Shown: positions 20,202-31,626, numbered from the stretch's first letter. The stretch is DNA of 64,000 bases from Pseudomonas bharatica CSV86 (GCF_000319305.2 NZ_AMWJ02000002.1:372001-436000); one strand, 5' to 3'. A program made the numbers and translations. Notes: generated by a model not told the origin, from the letters alone.

Positions 20202-21178
20202 CTACCTTCTGGAGTCTGTACGTCACCGTTCTGAGTCTGGGCACCATCTTCGCCCTGACCTGGCTGCTGCTCTCCACCCGCAAGGGCCAGCGCAGCGAAA
20301 CCACCGAGGAAACCGTCGGCCATTCCTTCGACGGCATCGAGGAATACGACAACCCGCTGCCGAAATGGTGGTTCATGCTGTTCGTCGGCACCATCATCTT
20401 CGCCCTCGGCTACCTGGCGCTGTACCCGGGCCTGGGTAACTGGAAGGGCATCCTGCCGGGCTACCAGTATCTGGATACCGAGAAGCAAGTGCAGTTCGCC
20501 AACGGCCAGGCCGGCTGGACCGGCGTGCACGAGTGGGAGAAGGAAATGGCCCGCGCCGATGCGAAGTTCGGGCCGATCTTCGCCAAGTTCGCCGCCATGC
20601 CAATCGAAGAAGTGGCCAAGGATCCGCAAGCGTTGAAGATGGGCGGCCGTCTGTTCGCCTCGAACTGCTCGGTCTGCCACGGCTCCGACGCCAAGGGTTC
20701 CTACGGCTTCCCCAACCTCACCGACAATGACTGGCGCTGGGGTGGCGAACCGGAAACCATCAAGCAGACCATCATGGCCGGTCGCCATGGCGTGATGCCG
20801 GCCTGGGCCGAAGTCATCGGCGAGCAGGGCGTGGCGGATGTCGCTGCGTATGTGCTGACCAAGCTCGATGGCCGTACCCTGCCGGAAGGCACCAAGGCCG
20901 ACCCGGCCAACGGGCAGAAGATCTTCGCCGCCAACTGCGTGGCCTGCCATGGTCCGGAAGGTAAAGGCACCCCGGCGATGGGCGCACCCAACCTGACCCA
21001 CCCGCAGGCGTTCATCTACGGTTCGAGCTTCGCCCAGCTGCAGCAGACCATCCGTTATGGCCGCCAGGGCCAGATGCCGGCGCAGCAGGAAATCCAGGGC
21101 AACGACAAGGTCCACCTGCTGGCGGCCTATGTCTACAGCCTATCGCACAAGGATGAAAAACCGGCCGAGGCGCAGTAA
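20198..21178 (+). CDS. ccoP: cbb3 oxidase dihaem subunit CcoP2
   Basis: A 326-residue dihaem cytochrome c with two membrane segments and haem motifs CSVCH and CVACH. Compared with CcoP1 it carries a 15-residue insert (beginning [12 protein letters not shown]) just after the second membrane segment. The C-terminal cytochrome domain is almost identical to that of CcoP1. It closes the second operon. Confidence 0.94.
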   Translation: MTTFWSLYVTVLSLGTIFALTWLLLSTRKGQRSETTEETVGHSFDGIEEYDNPLPKWWFMLFVGTIIFALGYLALYPGLGNWKGILPGYQYLDTEKQVQFANGQAGWTGVHEWEKEMARADAKFGPIFAKFAAMPIEEVAKDPQALKMGGRLFASNCSVCHGSDAKGSYGFPNLTDNDWRWGGEPETIKQTIMAGRHGVMPAWAEVIGEQGVADVAAYVLTKLDGRTLPEGTKADPANGQKIFAANCVACHGPEGKGTPAMGAPNLTHPQAFIYGSSFAQLQQTIRYGRQGQMPAQQEIQGNDKVHLLAAYVYSLSHKDEKPAEAQ

Positions 21179-21193
21179 GGCCCGGCGGTAGAC

Positions 21194-21229
21194 AAGGCCC
21201 CGTCAGTGCAGGCTGGTGGGGCCTTTTTT
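21194..21229 (+). terminator. Rho-independent terminator of ccoNOQP-2
   Basis: An AAGGCCCC/GGGGCCTT stem with a 16-base loop leads into a six-T run. Confidence 0.88.
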
Positions 21230-21259
21230 CTTGGCAGATGGATGCAGTGGTGTTCTTCC

Positions 21260-21346
21260 GGGCCTCATCGCTGGCAAGCCAGCTCCCACAGTGACCGCGT
21301 CGCACCACAGACCCCTGTGGGAGCTGGCTTGCCAGCGATAGGGCCC
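21260..21346. repeat. REP pair
   Basis: Inverted REP cores with GGGCCTCATC and GATAGGGCCC outer ends lie between the ccoP2 terminator and the ccoG promoter. Confidence 0.9.
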
Positions 21347-21362
21347 GAAAGACCACCCTCAG

Positions 21363-21376
21363 TTGACCTGCATCAA
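21363..21376. promoter_or_regulatory. ANR box upstream of ccoG
   Basis: TTGAC-CTGC-ATCAA fits the FNR/ANR consensus with one mismatch, 172 bases before ccoG. A perfect palindrome GCGACC-TAA-GGTCGC at 21416-21430 lies between box and gene and could form a leader hairpin. Confidence 0.65.
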
Positions 21377-21547
21377 TTGACATCGCCATTACACCATTGC
21401 CAGCTGCAAACCAACGCGACCTAAGGTCGCACCCGCGCCCCGGGGCCCCTGCACAGGCGTATGATGCGGGCCAGAGCAGCAACACTTCTGACTGCGGTCG
21501 GCATGCACTGGCCGCGGCATTTTTCCACTGCCGTGGGACTGTAGACG

Positions 21548-22966
<1,419 letters not shown>

Positions 22967-22978
22967 GAGAGCACGCCA

Positions 22979-23518
22979 ATGCCTGCAACGAACACCGTTC
23001 ACAGCGTCTGGTACAAGAACCTCTGGCCTTGGATCATCATCGGCATCCTCGCCACCTCGGTGACCCTGAGCCTGACCATGGTCAGCATCGCGGTGAACAA
23101 CCCGGACAACCTGGTCAACGACAACTACTACGAGGCCGGCAAGGGCATCAACCGCTCGCTGGACCGCGAGTTGCTGGGGCAGACCCTGAAGCTCAAGGCC
23201 AATGTGCACTTGGATGAAGTTACCGGTGAAGTGGAACTGCGCCTGACCGGCGACAGCCAGCCGCAGGCCCTGGAACTGAACCTGATCTCACCCACCCAGC
23301 CCGAGAAGGACCGCAAGATCGCCCTGGCCCTGAGCAGCGAGCCGGGACGGTACCTGGGACAACTGGAAGACAAGGTGGAAGGCCGGCGCTTCGTCGAGCT
23401 GCTGGGGACCGAGAAGGGGCAGACCTGGCGGTTGTTCGAGGAAGAGGATGTGGCCCACGGGGCGACCCTGGTGCTGGGTGATGAAGAGCTGAAGGGAGCC
23501 GAGCACCTGGACAAGTGA
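22979..23518 (+). CDS. ccoH: cbb3 oxidase assembly protein CcoH (FixH)
   Basis: A 179-residue protein with one N-terminal membrane segment (WIIIGILATSVTLSLTMVSI) and a periplasmic FixH domain. The family marker NPDNLVNDNYYEAGKGIN is present. CcoH is needed for stable assembly of the cbb3 complex. It lies 12 bases after ccoG. A REP pair interrupts the space before ccoI. Confidence 0.92.
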   Translation: MPATNTVHSVWYKNLWPWIIIGILATSVTLSLTMVSIAVNNPDNLVNDNYYEAGKGINRSLDRELLGQTLKLKANVHLDEVTGEVELRLTGDSQPQALELNLISPTQPEKDRKIALALSSEPGRYLGQLEDKVEGRRFVELLGTEKGQTWRLFEEEDVAHGATLVLGDEELKGAEHLDK

Positions 23519-23536
23519 AGATGTGCTGTTGCTAAT

Positions 23537-23619
23537 GGCCTCATCGCTGGCGAGCCAGCTCCCACAGGTCTTGTGCACGCCGCGAATCCTGTGGGAGCTG
23601 GCTTGCCAGCGATTGGGCT
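23537..23619. repeat. REP pair inside the ccoGHIS cluster
   Basis: Two inverted REP cores (one variant GCTGGCGAGCCAGC) lie between ccoH and ccoI. The position inside an operon suggests a role in differential mRNA stability. Confidence 0.88.
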
Positions 23620-23649
23620 CACCACCGAAAGACCTGCGATAAGACAGTC

Positions 23650-26102
23650 ATGACCACCCCACGCCTTGCTATCACTGCGCCCTGCCCGTCCCCGCCGACA
23701 GCCATTTCACCGCCGTCGTGCTCGGCGAACCCCGGCCATTCTGCTGCCCCGGCTGCCAGGCGGTGGCCGAGGCCATCGTTGCCGGCAAGCTGGAGAGTTA
23801 TTACCAGCACCGCAGCGAAGCCAGCGCCAATCCCGATGCCCTGCCCCGCCAGTTGGCCGATGAACTGGCCCTGTACGACCGCGCCGATGTCCAGCAACCC
23901 TTCGTCCGCCATGAAGGTGAGCTGGCCGAAGCCACCCTGCTGGTCGAAGGCATCAGTTGCGCCGCCTGTGGCTGGCTGATCGAGAAACGCCTGCGCAGCC
24001 TGCCCGGCGTCGCCGAAGCGCGCCTGAACCTGTCCAATCACCGTCTGCTGGTGAGCTGGGCCGACAGTCAGTTACCACTGTCCAGCCTGCTCGCCGAACT
24101 GCGCCGGATCGGCTACGCCGCCCACCCCTACCAGCCCGACCGCGCCGCCGAGCAACTGGCCGGGGAAAACCGTACCGCCCTGCGCCAGCTCGGCGTGGCC
24201 GGCCTGCTGTGGTTCCAGGCGATGATGGCGACCATGGCCACCTGGCCCGAATTCAACATCGACCTCAGCCCCGAAATGCACACCATCCTGCGCTGGGTGG
24301 CGATGTTCCTGACCACGCCCATCGTTTTCTACAGTTGCGCGCCGTTCTTCCGTGGCGCCGCCCGTGACCTGCGCACCCGCCACCTGACCATGGACGTCTC
24401 GGTGTCGCTGGCCATCGGCCTGGCCTATGCCGCTGGGATCTGGACCGCAATCACCGGCAGCGGCGAGCTGTATTTCGATGCGGTGGGCATGTTCGCCCTG
24501 TTCCTGCTCGCTGGCCGCTACCTGGAGCGCCGCGCCCGCGAGCGCACTGCCGCGGCCACCGCGCAACTGGTCAACCTGCTGCCAGCCTCGTGCCTGCGCC
24601 TGGATGCCGCCGGCAACAGCGAGCGCATCCTGCTGCGCGAACTGCAGATCGGCGACCGCGTGCAGGTCCGGCCCGGCGCGGTGATACCGGCCGACGGGCG
24701 CATCGTCGACGGCCAGTCGAGCATCGACGAATCCCTGCTGACCGGCGAATACCTGCCCCGCCCGCGGCAGACCGGCGACAGCGTCACCGCCGGCACCCTC
24801 AATGTGGAAAGCGTACTGACCGTGGAGGTCCAGGCCCTGGGCCACGACACCCGGCTTTCCGCCATCGTCCGCCTGCTGGAGCGGGCGCAGTCGGAAAAGC
24901 CGCGCCTGGCGGAAATCGCCGACCGCGCCTCGCAATGGTTCCTGCTGTTCAGCCTGGTCGCCGCCCTCGGCATCGGCCTGCTGTGGTGGCAGATCGACGC
25001 CGAGCGGGCCTTCTGGATCGTCCTGGCGATGCTGGTGGCGACCTGCCCTTGCGCCCTGTCCCTCGCCACCCCGACCGCCCTCACCGCGGCCACCGGCACC
25101 CTGCACCGCCTTGGCCTGCTGCTGACCCGCGGCCATGTGCTGGAAGGCCTGAACCAGATCGACACGGTCATCTTCGACAAGACCGGCACCCTCACCGAAG
25201 GTCGCCTGACCCTGCGCGCCATCCGCCCGCTGGCCGGGCTCGATGCCGATCACTGCCTGCGCCTTGCCGCTGCCCTGGAAAACCGCTCCGAACACCCGAT
25301 CGCCCGCGCTTTCGGCCGCACCGCCGCAGTGGCCGAAGCGGTGCAAAGCACCCCGGGCCTGGGCCTGGAAGGCCAGGTCGAAGGCCGCCTGCTGCGTATC
25401 GGCCAGGCTGCCTTCAGTTGCGGGCCGAGCGGCGCGCCAGTGCCGCCGATGCCCGACGAACCCGGCCAATGGCTGCTGCTCGGCGACCAGCAAGGCCCGC
25501 TGGCCTGGTTCGTCCTCGACGACCGCCTGCGCCACGACGCCGCCGACCTGCTCGACGCCTGTCGCGCCCGTGGCTGGCGAACCCTGCTGCTGTCCGGCGA
25601 CAGCTCGCCGATGGTCGCCAGCGTCGCTGCCGAGCTGAACATCGACCAGGCCGTCGGCGGCCTGCGCCCGGACGACAAGCTGCAGCGCCTCAAGGCCCTG
25701 CAGGCCGAAGGGCGCAAGGTGCTGATGCTGGGCGACGGGGTCAACGACGTGCCGGTGCTGGCGGCGGCGGATATCAGCATCGCCATGGGCTCGGCCACCG
25801 ACCTGGCCAAGACCAGCGCCGACGCGGTGCTGTTGTCCAACCGCCTCGACAGCCTGGTGCAGGCCTTCGTCCTGGCCCGCCGCACCCGGCGGATCATCAT
25901 CGAGAATCTGTGCTGGGCCGCGCTCTACAATGGCCTTATGCTGCCGTTTGCCGCCCTCGGCTGGATTACCCCGGTGTGGGCGGCGGTCGGCATGTCGGTC
26001 AGTTCGCTGATCGTGGTGCTCAATGCCCTGCGCCTGACCCGGCTGCGCGGCAGCGTGGCGGCGCAGCCCGCACCCGCCGCGGCCCATGCCGCGCCCGCCT
26101 GA
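23650..26102 (+). CDS. ccoI: Cu+-exporting P1B-ATPase CcoI (FixI), apparent frameshift at codon 4
   Basis: A heavy-metal P-type ATPase that delivers copper for cbb3 oxidase. The HMA motif GISCAACGW, membrane motif CPCALSLATP, phosphorylation site DKTGTLTEG and hinge GDGVNDVPV are all present. The family-typical N-terminus TPCYHCALPVPADSHF is encoded from 23661, in frame with the rest. However, the only plausible ATG (23650, MTTP) is one base out of frame. Adding one C to the CCCC run at 23657-23660 restores it. Read as given, translation could only begin at GTG 23718, losing the CYHC metal motif but keeping CCPGC. Confidence 0.85.
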
Positions 26103-26111
26103 GGAACTGCC

Positions 26112-26327
26112 ATGCCCGCACTCTACGTGATGATTCCCGCCGCTCTGGTCCTGGTCGGCATCGCCGTGTACATCTTCTTCTGGGCAGTGGACAGCGGCCA
26201 GTACGAGGACCTCGACGGCCCGGCCCACAGCATCCTGTTCGATGACCAGGACCCCAAGCACCAGGCTGCGGTAAAAGGCGAGGAAACCGCCACGGACGAC
26301 AAGCCGGAGCCGCCTGCCCGTGGTTGA
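26112..26327 (+). CDS. ccoS: cbb3 oxidase maturation protein CcoS
   Basis: A 71-residue protein with one N-terminal membrane segment and the family motif FFWAVDSGQYEDLDGPA, followed by a charged tail. CcoS is required for insertion of haem b and CuB into CcoN. It begins nine bases after ccoI and overlaps the next gene by eight bases. Confidence 0.93.
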   Translation: MPALYVMIPAALVLVGIAVYIFFWAVDSGQYEDLDGPAHSILFDDQDPKHQAAVKGEETATDDKPEPPARG

Positions 26328-27003
26328 ACTGCTGCCCCTGCTCGGCTCCGCCTTGATCCTCGGCCTGCTCGGCGGCGGCCATTGCCTGGGCATGTGCGGC
26401 GGCCTGATGGGCGCACTGACCCTGGCCATCCCGCCCGAACAGCGCGGCCGCCGCCTGCGCCTGCTGATTGCCTACAACCTTGGCCGCGTGCTCAGCTACG
26501 CCAGCGCCGGCCTGCTGCTGGGCCTGGCCGGCTGGGCCCTGGCCGGCAGCCCGCTGGCCACGGCGATGCGCGTGCTTGCCGCGCTGTTGTTGATCGCCAT
26601 GGGCCTGTACCTGGCCGGCTGGTGGAGCGGCCTGACCCGGGTGGAAGCCCTGGGGCGTGGCCTGTGGCGGCATATCCAGCCAGTGGCGACGCGCCTGCTG
26701 CCGGTTTCCAGCCTGCCTCGCGCCCTGCTGCTGGGCGCCCTGTGGGGCTGGCTGCCCTGCGGCCTGGTCTACAGCACCCTGCTCTGGGCCGCCAGCCAGG
26801 GCAGCGCCATCAACAGCGCCCTGCTGATGCTGGCGTTCGGCGTCGGCACCTGGCCGGTCCTGCTCGCCACCGGCCTGGTCGCCGAGCGCAGCAACGCCCT
26901 GCTGCGCCAGCGCGGGGTGCGCATCGCCGGTGGCCTGCTGGTGATCCTGTTCGGCCTGTGGACCCTGCCCGGCCCGCACCAGCACTGGCTCATGGGCCAC
27001 TGA
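26320..27003 (+). CDS. TauE/SafE-family membrane protein linked to ccoS
   Basis: A 227-residue polytopic membrane protein with about six hydrophobic segments. It is of the type annotated as sulfite exporter TauE/SafE and routinely found after ccoS in proteobacteria. The N-terminal GGGHCLGMCGGLMGAL holds a His and two Cys that could bind a metal, and LWGWLPCGLVYS is a second conserved motif. Given its position, a role in copper or thiol transport for oxidase assembly is more likely than sulfite export. The GTG start overlaps ccoS. Confidence 0.8.
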   Translation: MVELLPLLGSALILGLLGGGHCLGMCGGLMGALTLAIPPEQRGRRLRLLIAYNLGRVLSYASAGLLLGLAGWALAGSPLATAMRVLAALLLIAMGLYLAGWWSGLTRVEALGRGLWRHIQPVATRLLPVSSLPRALLLGALWGWLPCGLVYSTLLWAASQGSAINSALLMLAFGVGTWPVLLATGLVAERSNALLRQRGVRIAGGLLVILFGLWTLPGPHQHWLMGH

Positions 27004-27010
27004 AGCGGGC

Positions 27011-27024
27011 TTGATGCAAATCAA
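27011..27024. promoter_or_regulatory. ANR box of hemN
   Basis: TTGAT-GCAA-ATCAA is a perfect FNR/ANR consensus. A TAGACT -10 element at 27047-27052 puts the start of transcription near 27059, 41-42 bases from the box centre, the class II activation geometry. Confidence 0.85.
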
Positions 27025-27085
27025 CACCGATGTACGTGGCGCTCCCTAGACTCCGGACACTGCCGTAATTCCTGGGACTGCCACC

Positions 27086-28468
27086 ATGTACGACGCCCTC
27101 CAATGGGACTCTGACCTGATCCGCCGCTACGATCTGGCCGGCCCGCGCTACACCTCCTACCCGACCGCGGTGCAACTGCACAGCGAGATCGGCTCCTTCG
27201 ACCTGCTCCATGCCCTGCGCGACAGCCGTCGCGCGGCGCGTCCGCTGTCCCTGTACGTTCATGTGCCGTTCTGCGCCAACATCTGCTACTACTGCGCCTG
27301 CAACAAGGTCATCACCAAGGACCGCGCCCGCGCCCAGCCCTACCTGCAACGCCTGGAGCAGGAAATCCAGCTGATCGCCTGCCACCTCGACCCGGGACAG
27401 ACCGTGGAGCAGTTGCACTTCGGCGGCGGCACCCCGACCTTCCTCAGCCACGTCGAACTGCGCGAACTCATGGCCCACCTGCGCCAGCACTTCAACCTGC
27501 TGGACGATGATTCCGGCGACTACGGCATCGAGATCGACCCGCGCGAGGCCGACTGGTCGACCATGGGCCTGCTCCGCGAACTGGGCTTCAACCGCGTCAG
27601 CCTCGGCGTACAGGACCTCGACCCGGCCGTGCAGCGGGCGATCAACCGCCTGCAGAGCCTGGAGCAGACCCGCACCATCATCGAAGCGGCGCGCACCCTG
27701 CAATTCCGCTCGATCAACCTCGACCTGATCTACGGCCTGCCCAAGCAGACCCCGGAAGGCTTCGCCCGCACCGTCGAGGAAGTGATCAAGCTGCAGCCCG
27801 ACCGCCTCTCGGTGTTCAACTACGCACACCTGCCGGAACGCTTCATGCCCCAGCGGCGCATCGACAGCAGCGACCTGCCGGCCCCGGCGGCCAAGCTGGA
27901 AATGCTCCACCGCACCATCGAGCAACTGACAGGCGCCGGCTACCGCTACATCGGCATGGACCATTTCGCGCTGCCCGACGACGAACTGGCCATCGCCCAG
28001 GAAGAAGGCACCCTGCAGCGCAATTTCCAGGGCTACACCACCCACGGCCACTGCGACCTGATCGGCCTGGGCGTGTCGTCCATCAGCCAGATCGGCGACC
28101 TGTACTGCCAGAACAGCAGCGACCTGGCCGACTACCAGAACGCCCTCGACGCCGCGCAACTGGCGACCCGTCGCGGGCTGATCTGCAACCAGGACGACCG
28201 CGTGCGCCGGGCCGTGATCCAGGACCTGATCTGCCATTTCGAGCTGGATTTCGAGCGCATCGAACAGGCCTTCACCATCGACTTCCACGGCTACTTCAAG
28301 GAGCTATGGCCGGCATTGAAAGTGATGGCCAAGGACGGTCTGATCGAACTGCGCAGCGACGGCATCAGCGTGCTGCCGGCCGGACGCCTGCTGGTGCGCT
28401 CGGTGTGCATGGTGTTCGACGCGTATCTGGACCTGAGCAACCGCCAGCGTTTCTCGCGGGTGATCTAG
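27086..28468 (+). CDS. hemN: Oxygen-independent coproporphyrinogen III dehydrogenase HemN
   Basis: A 460-residue radical-SAM enzyme converting coproporphyrinogen III to protoporphyrinogen IX without oxygen. The cluster motif CANICYYCACNK follows YVHVPF, and the SAM-binding FGGGTPTFL is present. Length is right for HemN rather than HemW. A perfect ANR box precedes it, consistent with haem supply for cbb3 oxidase at low oxygen. Its TAG shares the palindrome CTAG with the stop of the opposite-strand gene. Confidence 0.94.
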   Translation: MYDALQWDSDLIRRYDLAGPRYTSYPTAVQLHSEIGSFDLLHALRDSRRAARPLSLYVHVPFCANICYYCACNKVITKDRARAQPYLQRLEQEIQLIACHLDPGQTVEQLHFGGGTPTFLSHVELRELMAHLRQHFNLLDDDSGDYGIEIDPREADWSTMGLLRELGFNRVSLGVQDLDPAVQRAINRLQSLEQTRTIIEAARTLQFRSINLDLIYGLPKQTPEGFARTVEEVIKLQPDRLSVFNYAHLPERFMPQRRIDSSDLPAPAAKLEMLHRTIEQLTGAGYRYIGMDHFALPDDELAIAQEEGTLQRNFQGYTTHGHCDLIGLGVSSISQIGDLYCQNSSDLADYQNALDAAQLATRRGLICNQDDRVRRAVIQDLICHFELDFERIEQAFTIDFHGYFKELWPALKVMAKDGLIELRSDGISVLPAGRLLVRSVCMVFDAYLDLSNRQRFSRVI

Positions 28469-28920
28469 ACCAGCAGCTTCATGGCCTTGCCGACCTGGTC
28501 CGGTGTCAGATCGGCCTGGCTCATGGCCCGGACCAGTCCGAAATTGACGGTATTCAACGACGCGGACAATGCGCTGACCCGGGCTTGCAAGGCGGCAGTC
28601 TTTTTCTGCATTTCAACCGGATCGAGGGAACGATCGCGCATCAACGCCTGGAGCTGGCGGTTGGCCTCGGCCAGTTCCCTTTGCAGTTTGCGGATCATCT
28701 TGAGCAACTGACGAACGGACTCGGGCAGCCCACTTTCGTCGATATCGGCGTCGCCCTGCTGTTTGCTGGCGACTTCCAGGCCCTTGAGGGACAGGTCGAC
28801 CTTGATCCCCTCGGACGGCGCGGAACCGCTCTGGCGCGCCTCTTCAGCCTGTTTGGCGGAGGTTTGCGCCTGATTGGCGAGGATTGCCTGGCGAGTGCTC
28901 TTGATATCGACGGTCAGCAT
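28465..28920 (-). CDS. Conserved hypothetical coiled-coil protein
   Basis: A 151-residue protein of unknown function. The chosen start (MLTVDIKSTRQAI) has AGGCAGG upstream; a longer frame to 28950 does not. The sequence is Gln/Ala/Lys-rich, with a heptad-like helix at about residues 75-110 (LLKMIRKLQRELAEANRQLQ) and no signal or membrane segment. The gene is convergent with hemN, overlapping by four bases. No catalytic motif is visible. Confidence 0.7.
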   Translation of the reverse strand: MLTVDIKSTRQAILANQAQTSAKQAEEARQSGSAPSEGIKVDLSLKGLEVASKQQGDADIDESGLPESVRQLLKMIRKLQRELAEANRQLQALMRDRSLDPVEMQKKTAALQARVSALSASLNTVNFGLVRAMSQADLTPDQVGKAMKLLV

Positions 28921-29078
28921 GGCGCGGCCTGCCTGGGGAAAAAGATCCATGAAGGGGTATCGGCGGCAAAGCCGCGAACTTGAGCGGGAGGCGCACCAAA
29001 ACAGAGCAAGCTGGCCTACAGTAGCCCGGCTGGGTTACCCTTGCATTCTATGTGTGCTTTCCCACAAGGATCGATGAA

Positions 29079-29813
29079 ATGTCTGAGCCAGTTAAACTGC
29101 GCCCTCACAACCAGGCTCATTGCAAGGATTGCAGCCTGGCGCCCCTGTGCCTGCCGTTGTCGCTGAACCTGGAAGACATGGACGCACTGGATGAAATCGT
29201 CAAACGCGGGCGACCCCTGAAGAAAGGCGAGTTTCTGTTCCGGCAGGGTGACAACTTCGGCTCTGTCTACGCGGTGCGCTCCGGCGCCCTGAAAACCTTC
29301 AGCCTCAGCGATGGCGGCGAAGAGCAGATCACCGGCTTCCACCTGCCCAGCGAACTGGTCGGGCTGTCCGGCATGGACACCGAGGCCTATCCGGTCTCGG
29401 CCCAGGCCCAGGAAACCACCTCGGTGTGCGAGATTCCGTTCGAGCGCCTGGACGAGCTGTCGGTGCAACTGCCGCAATTGCGTCGCCAGTTGATGCGGGT
29501 GATGAGCCGGGAGATTCGCGACGACCAGCAGATGATGCTGCTGCTCTCGAAGAAAACCGCCGACGAACGCATCGCCACCTTCCTGGTCAACCTCTCCGCA
29601 CGCTTCCGCGCCCGTGGCTATTCGGCCAACCAGTTCCGCCTGAGCATGTCGCGCAACGAAATCGGCAATTACCTGGGCCTGGCGGTGGAAACCGTATCCC
29701 GGGTGTTCACCCGCTTCCAGCAGAACGGCCTGATCGAGGCCGAAGGCAAGGAAGTGCGCATCCTCGACCCGATCCAGCTCTGCGCGCTGGCCGGTGGCGC
29801 ACTGGAAGCCTGA
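29079..29813 (+). CDS. anr: Anaerobic regulator Anr (FNR family)
   Basis: A 244-residue oxygen-sensing CRP/FNR activator. The N-terminal cysteine cluster [14 protein letters not shown] plus the Cys in TSVCEIPFE ligate the 4Fe-4S cluster. A cyclic-nucleotide-like domain and a helix-turn-helix with [20 protein letters not shown] complete the protein; E-VSR is the FNR recognition helix signature. The ATG at 29079 has AAGGA at ideal spacing and aligns with P. aeruginosa Anr. The boxes found before ccoN1, ccoG and hemN are its expected targets. Confidence 0.95.
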   Translation: MSEPVKLRPHNQAHCKDCSLAPLCLPLSLNLEDMDALDEIVKRGRPLKKGEFLFRQGDNFGSVYAVRSGALKTFSLSDGGEEQITGFHLPSELVGLSGMDTEAYPVSAQAQETTSVCEIPFERLDELSVQLPQLRRQLMRVMSREIRDDQQMMLLLSKKTADERIATFLVNLSARFRARGYSANQFRLSMSRNEIGNYLGLAVETVSRVFTRFQQNGLIEAEGKEVRILDPIQLCALAGGALEA

Positions 29814-29824
29814 TTCCTCGCGCG

Positions 29825-29867
29825 AACGGGTATACTGACGGGCGTTTTGCCCACCAGGATACCCGTT
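29825..29867 (+). promoter_or_regulatory. Hairpin enclosing the apt ribosome-binding region
   Basis: AACGGGTAT (29825-29833) pairs perfectly with ATACCCGTT (29859-29867), and an inner GGGC/GCCC hairpin lies inside. The loop holds CCAGGA, the likely apt ribosome site. The left arm overlaps a TATACT that could be a -10 element, in which case the arm would not be transcribed. Confidence 0.4.
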
Positions 29868-29869
29868 CC

Positions 29870-30418
29870 ATGCCCAGCGACAGCTTTGACCTCAAATCCC
29901 TCATCCGCCCGGTCGTGGACTTCCCCAAGCCCGGCGTGATCTTCCGTGACATCACCCCGCTGTTCCAGTCGCCCCGCGGGCTGCGCCATGTCATGGACCA
30001 ATTCATCGAGCGGTATGTCGAGGCCGACTTCAGCCATATCGGCGCCATGGATGCCCGTGGCTTCCTGATCGGCTCGATCATCGCCCATGAACTGAACAAG
30101 CCGCTGATCCTGTTCCGCAAGCAGGGCAAACTGCCGGCCGATGTGATCAGCCAGGGCTACCAGACCGAATACGGCGAAGCCTTCCTGGAAGTGCATGCCG
30201 ACAGCCTGTGCGAAGGCGACAAGGTACTGATCTTCGACGACCTGATCGCCACTGGCGGGACCTTGCTGGCGGCGGCAAGCCTGGTGCGGCGAATGGGCGC
30301 TGCGGTGTATGAAGCGGCGGCGATCATCGACCTGCCGGAGCTGGGCGGCTCGCAGAAGCTGCGCGAAGCGCAGGTGGAGACGTTCTGCCTGACCGAGTTT
30401 TCGCTCAGCGAATACTGA
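29870..30418 (+). CDS. apt: Adenine phosphoribosyltransferase
   Basis: A 182-residue type I phosphoribosyltransferase converting adenine and PRPP to AMP. The PRPP-binding loop is [17 protein letters not shown], and the N-terminal [17 protein letters not shown] is diagnostic of Apt. The start at 29870 gives [14 protein letters not shown]. It follows anr, as in other pseudomonads. Cytoplasmic purine salvage enzyme. Confidence 0.95.
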   Translation: MPSDSFDLKSLIRPVVDFPKPGVIFRDITPLFQSPRGLRHVMDQFIERYVEADFSHIGAMDARGFLIGSIIAHELNKPLILFRKQGKLPADVISQGYQTEYGEAFLEVHADSLCEGDKVLIFDDLIATGGTLLAAASLVRRMGAAVYEAAAIIDLPELGGSQKLREAQVETFCLTEFSLSEY

Positions 30419-30427
30419 TCGGCTTCA

Positions 30428-30523
30428 GGGCCTCATCGCTGGCAAGCCAGCTCCCACAGGTTCACTGCAAGGCTTTGGCCTGAGGTGATCCCTGTGGGAG
30501 CTGGCTTGCCAGCGATGAGGCCC
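30428..30523. repeat. REP pair
   Basis: Inverted REP cores with GGGCCTCATC and GATGAGGCCC ends separate the convergent apt and recR genes. Confidence 0.92.
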
Positions 30524-30541
30524 TGAAAAACAACACAAGAT

Positions 30542-31144
30542 TCAGAGGGAAATTGGTTTACGCCCGGCAAACGAGTGAGCCAGCGTCCCACCATCCACCA
30601 GCTCCAGTTCCCCGCCCAGCGGCACCCCATGGGCGATCCGCGAGGCCACCAGGCCCTTGTCCGCCAGCAACTGGGCGATGTAATGCGCCGTCGCCTCGCC
30701 TTCCACCGTCGGGTTGGTCGCCAGGATCACCTCGGTAAAGGTGCCCTGCTCCTCGATCCGCGCCATCAACTGCGGAATGCCGATCGCCTCGGGCCCCAGG
30801 CCATCCAGCGGCGACAGATGCCCCTTGAGCACGAAATAACGCCCGCGATAGCCGGTCTGCTCCACCGCGTAGACGTCCATCGGCCCTTCCACCACGCACA
30901 GCAGCGTGTCGTCACGGCGCGGATCAGCGCATTGCGGGCACAACTCCTGCTCGGTCAGGGTGCGGCACTGACGGCAATGGCCAACCCCTTCCATGGCCTT
31001 GGTCAACGCCTCGGCCAGGCGCGTACCGCCACTGCGGTCGCGCTCGAGCAGTTGCAAGGCCATGCGCTGGGCGGTTTTCTGGCCCACGCCCGGCAGGGTG
31101 CGCAAGGCGTCGATCAACTGGCGAATCAGGGGACTGAAGCTCAT
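30542..31144 (-). CDS. recR: Recombination mediator protein RecR
   Basis: A 200-residue RecR that works with RecF/RecO to load RecA on gapped DNA. It shows an N-terminal helix-hairpin-helix ([20 protein letters not shown]), a zinc finger ([16 protein letters not shown]), a Toprim domain ([12 protein letters not shown]) and a C-terminal Walker-like segment. Part of the conserved dnaX-ybaB-recR cluster. Confidence 0.95.
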   Translation of the reverse strand: MSFSPLIRQLIDALRTLPGVGQKTAQRMALQLLERDRSGGTRLAEALTKAMEGVGHCRQCRTLTEQELCPQCADPRRDDTLLCVVEGPMDVYAVEQTGYRGRYFVLKGHLSPLDGLGPEAIGIPQLMARIEEQGTFTEVILATNPTVEGEATAHYIAQLLADKGLVASRIAHGVPLGGELELVDGGTLAHSFAGRKPISL

Positions 31145-31182
31145 GGTAAAAGGCCCGGCAAATCATCGAATGGGAGAAACGA

Positions 31183-31219
31183 CGGTGGGAGCGACGACCT
31201 CAAGGCCGTGCTCCCACCG
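31183..31219. repeat. Inverted repeat between ybaB and recR
   Basis: CGGTGGGAGC pairs perfectly with GCTCCCACCG across a 17-base loop. There is no T-run. It could be a different short intergenic repeat or a processing hairpin in the dnaX-ybaB-recR transcript. Confidence 0.55.
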
Positions 31220-31239
31220 TGGGTACAGCGGATGCCGTC

Positions 31240-31566
31240 TTAAAACGGCATCTTGAAGCCAGGAGGCAACTGCATCCCGGCAGTCATGCCGCTCATCTTG
31301 TCCTGGCTGTTCTGCTCGACCTTGCGCACGGCGTCGTTGACGGCGGCGGCGATCAGGTCTTCCAGTACTTCCTTGTCTTCCTGCATCAGGCTGTCGTCCA
31401 GGCTGATGCGCTTGACGTCATGACGACCGGTCATGACCACGCTGACCAGGCCGGCGCCGGATTGACCGGTCACTTCGGCGTTGGCCAGTTCTTCCTGCAT
31501 CTTGGCCATCTTTTCCTGCATCTGCTGCGCCTGCTTCATCAGGCCGGCCATGCCACCTTTCATCAT
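31240..31566 (-). CDS. YbaB/EbfC nucleoid-associated protein
   Basis: A 108-residue DNA-binding protein. The N-terminus is a long helix ([17 protein letters not shown]), and the C-terminal motif reads [18 protein letters not shown]. It forms dimers that bind DNA like tweezers. It lies between dnaX and recR, as in most gammaproteobacteria. A hairpin GATGCCGT/ACGGCATC overlaps its stop codon. Confidence 0.94.
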   Translation of the reverse strand: MMKGGMAGLMKQAQQMQEKMAKMQEELANAEVTGQSGAGLVSVVMTGRHDVKRISLDDSLMQEDKEVLEDLIAAAVNDAVRKVEQNSQDKMSGMTAGMQLPPGFKMPF

Positions 31567-31626
31567 GAGAAATCACCTCGGTAGTTGTATGACTCACCGC
31601 GCACCGGGCGCGGCGCTGGATAGGGG

